Positions 27,173 through 39,000 of a stretch of 64,000 nt of DNA are shown one piece after another. Location of the stretch: contig JAWUZG010000036.1 of NCBI GenBank assembly GCA_036785705.1, positions 12,581,501 through 12,645,500 of the forward strand, in the 5' to 3' direction. How positions within the stretch are numbered: position 1 is the stretch's first letter; the number at the start of each line of letters is the position of its first letter. The stretch comes from Acanthornis magna. Lineage: Eukaryota; Chordata; Aves; Passeriformes; Acanthizidae. Below the pieces are notes generated by a model. That model made no database searches, was not told where the DNA came from, and worked only from the letters and a program-made list of their open reading frames with translations. The position numbers and the translations under genes are program-made.

Positions 27173-29264
27173 TTTATTTCCTTGGCCCTCTTCAGTCATA
27201 GAGATTGTTAATCACATTGTACCTCTAGAACAGATAAAAAATGTTAAGTTTTTATTGAAATAAATGTGGAAAGTAATAACAAAATCAAACTAGTGGGGTT
27301 CTAATTTTTTTATTTTTACTGATCTCAGATATTTTAATAGCATGCCATCTGATGTGGGATAGTTATAGAATTACCTTTTATAAATTATATTGGAAATGTG
27401 CATCTATAGTTACAGAATTATCACAAGAAGCCTAGAGTTCTCAGCCCATACAGAGCTCACACTGTGCTATCAACACTGGGGATAGAAGTTTTACATGGGG
27501 AAGAAAGCAAGGAGTTAGGATGTTCACTGTTAAGAAGTACATGAAATTCGTAAGTCTCACAACAACAAACTGCAAGCTATTCTGCGTAAAAAGTATAATC
27601 CCCACTCCAACTGAAGCTCTTCTCCTGAGAGTAAAGAATCATTGGACAAGAAAACAAACTGGCTCTCCTACGTAGGAAGACACTATTGCTTGTCCCTGGC
27701 AGATGTGATCTGTGCTTTCCTTGGGTGACCAAAATAATTTCTGTATTTTTTTCAGTGTTGTTCATCATGAAATGAGTCTGTTCAGAGAAGAGGCCTGGGA
27801 CCCATGATTTTGCCTCCCTGCCCTATGTAGAGACTGGAACATGAGGCTGCATTCCTGAAGCAATAGGCTTGGAAGATCAGGTTAAGTTCCCTGCTCTAGG
27901 TTATCAGGTTCTGATCCTTGGAGAATGGAGGGATGCCAGAGATCACTGATGAAGATTAAAACCGCTTGGTGGTGCATGGGATTTAAGACATACTTTTGCT
28001 GTCTTGGTTCACATGAGAGTACTCCAGGGATCTTTCGCACCTCTACCCAGAGCAGAATATCATCACAAGGAGTTTAGAGCTCCAGGTACATGGTATTGAC
28101 ACTGCACATAAGGCTTTGGATTCCCCTGTACCATCAGGCATAAAAAGATAAGTATTGCAATGCTGAAAAGGAAGTCAGCCTCAGTCTCTTTTTTTAATTA
28201 ATGTCTCTATGACCATGAAACAGTAGGTTCATTAATAGACATAGTGTCTGAATAGAAGAAAAATATCTTACAATAATAAATATCTCTGCAACTCTGAATG
28301 TCTTCACTTTTGTGAGCAATATAAAGTTTATGAAGTCTTGAATTTTGGTATCTGAATCTGCAAAAGGTTAAGTTCTCAAAATGACACACTCATAGGCTTG
28401 CAAAATACCATGGTTTCAGTTAAAAGCAGGACAAATCCAAAACTGCAACTACCAAGAAGAAATGAGACAGTAAAACTTTGAAACTGCAGCACCTCAATGA
28501 ACAACTAACACCATATTAACCACCACAGCTTTCTAACCCAAGGATTGTTTTGGAATATGAGTGCTTTTGCTGACAATGACAGTATCAGGACAACAGGACC
28601 TCTTCTGCAACTCTCTTGCTTCATTATTTAGTGTTATCCATTTGGTAGACACTCAGCTCTATTTAGGTTAGTCAGTACATGGAATAATTTGCTCTGAAAA
28701 GAAATATTCGTATCAGAAAGGGAAACTGCCCTATTTAATTATGATTAGAAATAATTAAGTAACATCAGTGATAGGGAAAATTTCACAGCAGGCATTTGTA
28801 ACAATGATAAGTCATGCTTGCACAGTGAAAGCTTTGGCACAAAGCTTGTGTCACTGTTAGCTCAATGGAGAGTTAGTCACTCTGTATTAGTAAGCACTTG
28901 ACTGTATGATTTCCTAACAGAAGGTCCAGGACATGTCTGAACAATTTTTAAAATACTGAGAATTCCTTTTCCACTCTGCAGAGCCTTGGTTCTTCCAGGA
29001 GGTAGGAAGGAACATGCAGTGCAGAGCTGTTCTGGTACTTTACAGAAATACATATCAATATGGATGTGTTTCTAATCTGTAAGTGTTCTCCAGCTTTCAT
29101 TAACAGTGTGTCAGGCTTCTCCTAAAAATCTCTGTTTTTATGCCTCATAGCTCAGCTTGAAAAATTTGCTGCTGTGTAACATTTGGGAAAGTTTCAGCCT
29201 AAGCACAGGTCTCACCTTCATGTTTAAACCAAATATTAAAACACCACCTTAAGAAAAAGTAAGG
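27173..29264. other. Intergenic, no gene recognised
   Basis: AT-rich sequence. A possible tRNA-like SINE remnant lies at 27830-27920 (GGTTAAGTTCCCTGCTCT), too weak to call as a feature of its own. Confidence 0.5.
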
Positions 29265-29347
29265 TTTTTTTTACAGCATCAATTTTACATCTTGATAAAG
29301 TGCTATGAATGCAGTTGCCACTGCAGGAATTCCACTGTGGTTAACTT
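29265..29347 (+). repeat. Dispersed repeat, copy A of an inverted pair
   Basis: About 83 bp matching the reverse complement of 31844-31928 at roughly 90 percent. The right 48 bp, which contain CCACTGCAGGAATTCCACTG, differ at one base. The similarity resumes after a gap as CTTAAAAGAAAGCC (29347-29360), so copy A seems to have lost about 57 bp present in copy B. I do not recognise the family. Confidence 0.85.
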
Positions 29348-31843
29348 CTTAAAAGAAAGCCTACAAACATATTAAAATGCTACACTGGATTTGGAAAGGA
29401 CATGTAGGATTCATACAGAAGGCTAAGTCAGATTTTGAATGCCACATCCAGCACTCAGGCATTGAAATAACTTCCTGCAGCAGACCATCTTCCTGTGCAA
29501 ATACTGTCTCTGTGACACATGCACTAAGGTTGAAACCATGACTGGGCTGGGCTCTGATTCTCTGTCTGTGCCTGTAAGAATCTGATCTTTGCAGCTTAGA
29601 CTCCTCACTGTTTGTTAAATGCAAGTAGATGCTGGATCATTCATTTTACTAGACCTAATGGTAAAGTAGAGCTAGCAGATCTAAGCAGTTCTTAGATCTA
29701 CAACCAAGTTAACTGATCAGCTGAAGTTTTTCCCAAGCTTGGAAAAGTGTAGCGGAAAAATGGCCGTAATTTACCTTTACTAATGATATTCCCCCTGAAT
29801 TATGTGCCATGAAATGTCGTTTCTGGGTGCTTCTCTTCTCCATGCCTGTGCTAGAACCTGCAGGGAAAGGAAGAGGTGGTGGCTATGCCAGCACCATCCT
29901 CACAAAGGGCAGCCCCCCCCCAACCTTCCTAGCTGGGTAGGGTCTATTTCTTCTGCAGTGCCAGGTTGGCAAGGGGATGGAAGAGCACAAACTTCCTTCA
30001 TCTTCTTATTCTACTGCAAACACACACACCCCAGGGTTCCTGCATGCAATACAAAACACACGGGAAAACCATTCTTCAGTTTCCCTTAATCTCAAAACCA
30101 ACCTCCACCATAGTATCCTTAGGCACTTCCCAATGACACATCACTAATTAAGCAGAGATATCATGGTCGAAATACATGAACAAATGACAACATAACAACC
30201 AGGCTGGTCATACTGTAATTATAATGAAAAACAAAGGGCTGAGAGCAAAATACTCGAGGATCAGTGGATCACTGGACAGAAAAATTCCTTGAGCTTTAAC
30301 TTTCTTAAGCTACAAAGCTTCACATTTTGTGCCTCATCTTTCTGCAGGACATTTGCAATAGGTTTCTCACCATTCCATCCATGGTTTTTTGGATAAGTCC
30401 TCCATATCCGTGCAGTGTGATGTGCACAGTAGAGCTGAGTCTACAGAGGATAAGACTTCGACTGGTACCTGAATGAACGTCTGGCAAATTTATTACCTAA
30501 ATTACCTACTATTTTTAAAAATAAACTATATCATTAATCATAATTAAAATGTGTGTAGAGCAGCAAGATTTTAAAGAAATGTCCCCAGAGTTATCCAAGC
30601 TATCTTTTCACATGGCAACTAAAGACTTGCAACTTACCTCCAGTAAAATGAGATGCTACTGACACTTAAGAATTTTTTGTAAGAGCAAAAAATTTTGCTG
30701 CAAACACAGAGTGATCATGCCACAAATCTGTACATTTGAGTAGACACATATTTGACTACACCAGTGTAAGGGATGATAGCAGTAGCCTCTGCTAGACTTT
30801 TTAGGGAGTGTGCTTATCTTAAGTATCCATCCAGGACGCAAAATGAAAGACAACAGAGCTCTTCCTGCATCCTCAACGTGTTCTAAAGAACGAAAGCATA
30901 ACTGTGTTTTCAACAGCTGGAATTATGATTAGGTCATCCAAGTGAAGAAATTATGGATGCTTCCAGAGAATGTAGCACTGCTTATTGATGCAAAAGAGGT
31001 ACCTGGAAAAATTAAATCTCAATGACCATTTAAAAGCAGACTTTCCTTTTGATGTGTAGATGTGACTCAAATTTGCATGAATTAGAATTATTCTTGACGT
31101 ATGAAAAACTCCAATACACTTTTGTCTAGGAAACAACCCACCTGTAATATTGTGCAATAATAAATCAAATAATTGGAACTTTTAAAAGGAGACTGTTGCC
31201 GCAATGAAACCATTCCATTTGGTACATTTATAGTTTTCAAAAAGAACTGCTTCTTTTTTTTTCAGTCATCATTATCATAAAAAATAAAATACATTTGTTT
31301 CCTTATGTCTGATTTTCTCCTTGTAGCACAATTTCTGCCTTGTTCACACACTTCTACCAGTATGTCTTCATAGCTGAATGATAGAAATATGTACTTTTTA
31401 CTGCACAACTTAGCAGACACAGGACAGAAAATTTAGCCCAAGAGTGCCTGAGAAAAAAGTGTAACATTAAGAAACTGTACCCATTTGCTCACCATTAAAG
31501 CAAGATAATTCTCCACTGCATGTCTCTAGTGTCTCCCTAAAGACCTCATATGCTGTTTTTCAGTCAAAAATTACCCCAGTCTAACAATGCTTCACCCACA
31601 AATCTCTCTAATCGTGGATGCTATGAAGAGGGACAACATAAAATGAGTACATCAAGTCCAGACTGCAATTTACACAATGAGAAATCCCTCAGGTTTCATT
31701 ATGGAGACTTTGCATGCCATCGTGGAGGCATTAAGAGACATGGTGTATGGAAAAGGAATTTTTCTCAAAGGCTTTTTCTTTTAAGGCAAGTTACAACAGA
31801 TACCTCAGGTGCTACATCCAAATTTCAACACTGATTCCCATGA
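29348..31843. other. Spacer between the two inverted repeat copies
   Basis: About 2.5 kb of AT-rich sequence with no gene seen. A C-run lies near 29912-29920. Confidence 0.5.
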
Positions 31844-31928
31844 AAGTTAACCACAGTGGAATTCCTGCAGTGGCAATTGCATTCATAGCACCTAACCAAG
31901 ATGAAAAATTAATACTGTAAAAAAAAAA
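31844..31928 (-). repeat. Dispersed repeat, copy B of an inverted pair
   Basis: Reverse complement of copy A at 29265-29347. On the minus strand the similarity to copy A continues past a 57-bp extra segment, as CCTTAAAAGAAAAAGCC near 31769-31786. The family is unknown to me. It could be an old SINE or DNA-transposon remnant. Confidence 0.85.
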
Positions 31929-33510
31929 TTGCTGAAGCTTTGGACTGTTCATTAGATTGCTGGTTTTCCTTGTATGCTAAGCATAGTTTATATTTTTGTT
32001 CTTGTCTTTTCCCCATCTGCAGCTACAAGACGAAATGCCAGACAAAGGCAAAAATGTTGCTCTTGCAGTATTTCTGATTCTGATGTAACTCACTAAAAAT
32101 ATCTTCAGATTGTGCTCCAATGAATTAAAACCAGTTACAAGTTACAGCATTTTAAGGTAGTTTCCAGCAAACCAAACATTTGAGAGTTTAATCATTACCT
32201 GAAGCACATGGATTATTAGTGCTTTCACACCTTAGAGCAGGTAGAGGTAACCTTACATAAAGCTGACTTGCATTTACACTGCAGCTGTAAATGGTGGTAA
32301 TTGAAGGGTCATCCAAAGAGGTTAAATTTATCTTTGCTCCAAAACACAGCAGAATATTTCTAAGTTAAAACACAATGGGCTGTACTCCTATGGATCCACA
32401 GACCCCAGTCACTTGCACAGCCTGAATAAAGCATTTGTGGTTGGTTTTATTGTGCATAAATTTAGACAACAATATGATTTCTGTCTCCCCATAGTCCCTT
32501 GTCAGATAGTGGATTATTCTGGTTTTTTGCCTTTGTTGTGAAAAGGTGGGGGTAGAAGAATTTATATCAGCCATCATAATTAACTTTCATAATAAGTGTT
32601 ACATTTCCATCTCCACATCAGTGTCAAGTGATGGGATTTAAGAATGTCAGATCAAATTACTCTCAAAGAGGTATGAAAAATGAAGTTTTATTCAGAAAGG
32701 CATGATATAGTAAGGCAATAAAGAGTATTTTGGCAATTGCTCCAAAAAACCCCCCAGATTTCTTTCCCTCAACATTGTGTTTTGTCTAGCAATAAGATGT
32801 AACATATTTAGCAAGGTGTAGGAAATGCAGTGGAAGGCCACAAAGTACTTTGGTATTTAGTTAAACATAGAAATACATATAAAGAGAAAGAAATAGTTTA
32901 AAGAAGGCATTTGTTTAGCATTTACCCTTACAGAATTCCGAATAATCAATTTTTTTTTTTTAAATGCAGAAGGGCTGATTTGCAAACCAACTGCTGCAAC
33001 AAAAAAAGGTCTGATCCCAGCCATCTTGCTAAAACCTATTAAAGAGGCAGGTGCTAAGTACGCTGTTGAAGCTGCTGAGTGCATGACAATTAGCGAGTAA
33101 CAGCATCTCCCTTTGTTTTTCTACCTTTGTTTTTCATTGTGTTGCTATTCCATAATCACAACTCCTAATCTTCAGAACTTGTGACAAATGTTGTTTGGGA
33201 ATTCAATTAATGAACAAGTTCAAGACACTCCCGTGCCAGACAGCTGCTCCCGTGTCTGGGTTTCCGTGTCATGGCCACATCAACAGATTTAAAGTGTTGG
33301 CAAAGTGCCAATTTCACATTTCAGCTTTTGCTGCTATGTCTTTAGATATGGTGCTACAGGAGAGAAAGATGTTTTGTAAAAACATTACATATTTTAAAAC
33401 GTTATGTCCAAGTAAGCTATAAAGAACTTCTGTTGAGTCCCTTACTCTTCCTGCTCAAAATAGGTCATTTTATATGGTTGCTTTTCTAGATTTTAATCTC
33501 TCAGGCTGCT
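31929..33510. other. Intergenic, nothing recognised
   Basis: AT-rich sequence, no gene or named repeat seen. Confidence 0.55.
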
Positions 33511-33575
33511 ATCCTGCAAACACTCATGCATGTGATTAACTCTGACTACCCACATGCATGAAGTGTTTGCAGGAT
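33511..33575. repeat. Long hairpin (palindromic repeat)
   Basis: Left arm 33511-33534 (ATCCTGCAAACACT...) and right arm 33551-33575 (...AGTGTTTGCAGGAT) are complementary over 24 bp with one unpaired base. The loop is 16 nt. It resembles palindromic interspersed repeats I recall from reptile and bird genomes; the family name is not certain. Confidence 0.85.
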
Positions 33576-35819
33576 GGGGGCTTTAATATGTTGTGACATT
33601 GTCATGGGGAAAGGATCTAAGTGGCAATATGTGAGGAGAGCTGTATAACTGAGGCCATCAAGAGCAGCCTCTGTTAACCCTGTACTGGGCAAGATTTTGC
33701 TAATGACTCCTACATCTCTCCATTCCAGTAGTTCATGTTGTATTGTGTTTTGTTTCTGGAGATGCCAGAATCACAATCAAGAAACTCAAGGGAAAACAAA
33801 AGGAAGCTCATCATTATGCAAATTTTTGTTTTCAAGAACTCTTTTTCCCAATGCCTTTCTATTATGGATTGACTTGGAATTTACCCTTAGGACTGTTATT
33901 GGTGTTGCCTGCCTGCCCAGAATGACAGGACAGAGACACATCTAGTGTTTGATATTCCTGAGAATTGACATGGGCATAGTGAAGGTTGTACCTCCTGCAT
34001 TTATGCAGCACGGTTCTTTGGCCTCTTTCTCTGTCCATGATCCCTTTTGCCAGAAGCAACTGGTCTGCAGATTAGGGTGGCTCCCTAATTATTTGCATGT
34101 AGGACAGAAAGCAAGAGAGAAGTCACAGAGCTGAGTTGTGTCCAGTACTCAAAGGAGCCCTGCTTTAAGGCTTTTTCCCTAACTACAGTTTAGTGCCAAA
34201 ACAACAAATAACTTGTCACAGGACTAGTCCCTACAATGTGAAGAGGTACCACATGGAGAAGAAGACGGGCATATACATATCCCAACTAGGAAAAGGTGGC
34301 CACACTTTCTCATGTGCCAGAAAAGAAAATAATCTGCTACTCATATACCTGATTCAGTTTCAGTCATACAATTTCACAAAATAATGTTTTTCTAGAAACT
34401 TTGAAAGCTTTTTCTTCCTATGGAATAGTGTTACTACTGTTTGTTATGGATTATGCTTACTGGACACACCACACATGACCATATTTTTTTTTTCAAATAG
34501 AAGTTCAGTATTGCTCTTCTCAAACACTGGAGGACAGAGTAATTTTTCATTGTAATCACAATGTAATAAACCTTGGAAGAAAAAATGATAAGCTGAACTT
34601 CTAAAGAAAATATTGAAATGTCACCAGGAAATGGAAAGAGGGTGGGCTGTAAGCATTTCTTCCCAACATTTGCTAGCAAAAGGGACTATAAACATCAGCT
34701 TGCGGTCATAATTTAATCAGAGCAATTCAATAAGAGCAAAGAATATAACTTCTAGAAATATGAGTAAAACTAATTTGGTAGAAATTGGACAGCAGAATGC
34801 AAACTATCATAATTGTAGCAAGCCTCTTAAATAACTCCTGGCTTCAATAAAGAGTGGGTGCCTGAGGATATCTTATCATTATAATGCATTAACAAGTGTC
34901 TTACCTCTAGTTTTCAGTTCTGTCAAAAATTCTTCAATATCTAGACATCAAAACTTCCTATGAAGTTATTGATTCACTCTGGAAGTGTCCATCACAAAGA
35001 TCTAGGTAATAACATAAGGGACTGTCAGGTGTCAAACTGTAAACCGCTGAGAAACAAATGATATTATTATTGTGGTCATAGTTCTGCACTGAAGATATCA
35101 GCATTTATAAAACAAGTTCTGTAAGTAAGATAATGAAAAAAGGTGGTTGCCGGTGGCTTTCTGTAACATGGATAGATTCTTCCCAAGAAAAAGCAAGTTC
35201 TGACTGATGTATTTCCTTCTTTCAAAGTATTTGTCACTCATTTGATTTTCAACTATCAAAAATGGGAAATAATAATTCTGCCGCACTACTGCTAGTGGGT
35301 GGACAGGAGTGTCTCTGAACTTGAGCCACTACATCACAAGAGAAGGGAGATTTTGTCTAAGTACTTTACATCACTATTGAAACCAAGAAGTGTTGGCCAA
35401 AATATTCAAAATGGTTTGTAGAAGCACAGAGACTACACAACCTCCACTTCTTTTGGAATTCAGATTAGAACCCCATAATACCTTTGTAATTTTTCCATAT
35501 GGTTAGATATTTTGAACCTATATCTGCAGGCAAGAAACAGAACATGAGAAAGAAGAAAAAGCATCTAGGAAATATTTTAATTGCTGTTTGAAAGACTGAA
35601 AATAATTCAGTGCACTAATTCACAACCACTGTGTTCTAATGGGGACCAAAGACATAAGTCTCCTGTGATGTAAACTTATGTACAGCATGTCTACGTATCT
35701 CCCAAGTGTGCCAGGGCACAATGTGATCAAAAATCAAGGACACAGTTTGGTCTTCTGTGTCTCAGGATAGCTCATCTATGAACAATCAAAAATTTGAACC
35801 TCAGTCTGGTGGGTTTTAT
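33576..35819. other. Intergenic, nothing recognised
   Basis: AT-rich sequence with no supported gene. Confidence 0.55.
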
Positions 35820-36050
35820 GTTTTACAGGACTGAGTCATTGAACATGCTGAGTCGGAAGGGACCCATAAGAATCATCAGAGTCCAACTTCTGTCCCGCCA
35901 GGACAGCCCCAAGAATAACACCATGTACATATGAGTATGGTCCAAAAACTTCTTGAACGCTTTCAGGCTTGGTGCTTTGACCACATTCTTGGGCAGCATG
36001 TTCCAGTGTCCAACCACCCCCTGGTTAAAAAGTGAAGCTGTTGAAAAGTG
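35820..36050 (-). mobile_element. CR1 LINE 3' fragment (second subfamily type)
   Basis: The plus strand carries GAACATGCTGAGTCGGAAGG, GGACAGCCCCAAGAATAACA, CTTTCAGGCTTGGTGCTTTG and GTTCCAGTGTCCAACCACCC, the complement of a CR1 subfamily end distinct from the copies at 8685 and 18328. It may extend to about 36200 with lower similarity. Confidence 0.85.
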
Positions 36051-39000
36051 TTACAATAGCTATGGCCCTTTCAAATTGTTTTTGTCCCACTAGACACTCA
36101 AAAGCTGCTGTAATTCAGCCAGGTCTTGAATTTCCCTAATTTCTTATTTTGGGCCTCCTTAATATCTAATATGGTCAATGGCAGCAGGGTCTATTTATTC
36201 ACAAAAGACAAGGAGTGCTTCCTTTGGCCACAGTCAATATAGTTTGGTCAGATGAAGAGCTGTTATTTTGTTGCGGATTTTAACTGAATAGAATGGGGTA
36301 TTGTCTGGAGAAACACTTTAGCAAATTCACACACAAATGCAGAATCTGTGATGCAAAAAAAAAAATCACTGAATTTCATTTCAGAAAATCAAAATATTTT
36401 CTTATTTAAAAGATTACTCCTTCTGAAGTCTTTATTTTTTTCTTAGTTTGCTTGCAAACCTAGGTTACTTGTCCAAAGGTACTGACATTTTAAGTCAGAT
36501 ACCCGATACACATTTTACATGATGCAGTCTAGGACAAGGTTACAGGTACTGAACAAGTTGGAACAATTACTTGATCCAACACAGCTCAGATAACATGTGG
36601 CTGAGAAGACACAGAGTATAGTGCTACTGGAGATAATTTACCTAACTCCTCTCTGCTGATTAATTAGGGTGTAGTGCTGTGCTGACACAGCAATTCTGCA
36701 TCCAGTTCTGGAGTTGGCTTAGATACCTCTGCTTAGATACTTCTGCTGAGCTGGAAACCCTGCAAAATCATTTCTAGAGAATGCTAGAGTGTTCTGCACT
36801 CTCCTATTTGCAAGTTGTAATTCATCATAGCTTTTATCATATGCTTAAATTCTGACATGAGATGACCATTTTTTTCTTTATCAGAGCCTTTTTTCACACA
36901 AACATTGGTATTTCATCTTCATATATACCACTTTCATACCCTCCTAAGCGTTGCTTGCACAAATCTCTTCCAATAACAAAAGTAAAAGATCCCTTTTCAT
37001 GTCTTCTTGAAGTTTATAGGGTATCCTTTTTGACCTGTTCGCATGTTGTCCTTCCAATATATACCCAGTGAATGTTTACACCACCTCTATTCAATCCACT
37101 GTCAATATTCCAGGCAGCGTAACAGGTACCAAGCTAAAATGTCCTGTCTAAGCTAAAAAATACCCCACCAAAAAAAAAAAAAAAAAAAAAACCAACCAAA
37201 ACAAAAAACCCAAGCAAACAACCCCAAAAGCCCCAACTTGTATCAAAAGTCTTTTGGGTTAAATCTTTTGGATGGGTTTTTTTAAATATCGAATTTTACG
37301 CCCTGAGTTTCATATAGGAAAGACTTTCCCCTAAAGAAGGATGGACACTGAAGAAAACTGCTCCCCTGGGTATTATCTCTCCATAGTCAAACCTCCAGGG
37401 CAATTACTTTCTTCTTTTCTTCTTTTCTCCTTGTGTTTCTGAACATAGGAATTTTAATTAGAGTTTTACTAAAATGCTAGGCATGTCTCCCCTGCACAGA
37501 TATGTACACACAAGTCAGCATTAAACAAGCTAACTCAAAAGTGACTACTCTTAACTTTTGTACACCTTGGGTCATTCCCAGCACTGAGACTTGAACTTAA
37601 CTGGCTGAAATTTGCCAGCTGAAATTAGCCCACTTCTAAAGTTCCTCACTGCTCCAGTGTGAAGATAACATCCCAGCTGACTAATTCCCTTGCCATGTTC
37701 AGGAACTGTTTGGAACAGAGATAACTGGCTTGGATTAAAGGTGTGCCCAAATCTAATGATCTAACAGTATGAACAACAGCTTTTCAGTGCCTAGGACTGC
37801 TGCCTAGCACTTTCTAATTTAATTTTATAGACGAGTCCAATAATCTGCTAGTGAGAACACAAACTTCTTTACCCCGTCAAGCAGGGCTGAGCAGTCTGAA
37901 CTGAGCTCTGTGGTGAAGCCACAACACTGCTAATCAATTTGCTCCTTAAAAATACTCTAAGTTTCTGTTGGGTAGATAATATATGCCCTTGTCTTGTTCC
38001 AAGCACTGCACACTATCAGAAAGGAAACTGCAAAGACACTGTGGCATGAGTGGCCCCATGACATCCTGCAATCTGTATCTTAAGCCTTCTCTTAAATGTA
38101 ATGTGCCAACTGCTATGCTGTTTCACCTGACAGGAAAGACACTGAAAGTCCTTCTGTGGTAGATTATGTGAAGTGTCCTCGCTTCCAGACGAGAACAGGC
38201 TCTCTGCAGAGGCTTAGCCACTTACGTATGCTGCGATCATACACAAGTGGCACAGTAACAGAGCAGTCCTGCGGAGATTGTTAAACACTTCAAATAGTTG
38301 TACTTTGTAACACAGCAGTGCATAGTTAACACCACGGGCACACAGATGAACTATATAAGAGGTCTTTTTGCAAAACTGTCATTCAGCAAGGTTTGTATAA
38401 ATATTTCAGTAATCATCCCAGAGCTCTTTTGGGCCTAAATGTTAGCAATAAGGATGAGTTATTAAGTTATGCAGACTGTGCCCTGCCATAGACCATGGGA
38501 ACACTAGACACTGCAACAAAAAAGTCTGAGAAACCCTGTCACAGACAGTGGGGGAATAAATTCTCCAATGAGAAATTTCATCCACTTTCAGGCAATTATC
38601 AATTAACTCACATTCTAAAGGAGCAATCTTTATATCTCCCCTGAAAAACATGCCATTGTGGATTATTATGTTTGTAGAACAGCCAAGTAGCTTTTGAATT
38701 TTTTCCAAGTCTTGGTCTCACTATGTCTTTTGGCAAATAGCTTCCTAGGCTGAATATCTTTTCCCTTTTTAATCTGTGCTGCAGTTTCAGTATCACTGAA
38801 TTCTCTCCCCCATGGCAAGTTCCTTGATTAGGAAATAGGACCACACAGTTTACTTTCACTCAACTATTCCTATCTCTGCCATCTCCCTTGTATTGTTTTC
38901 TTGCCTAAGCATTGATGATATTTTCCAAATTCTAGAAGGAAGCAATTTCAATAATAAATACTTGATAGGGTATGTCACATACTCCCTGCAGCTCTACATC

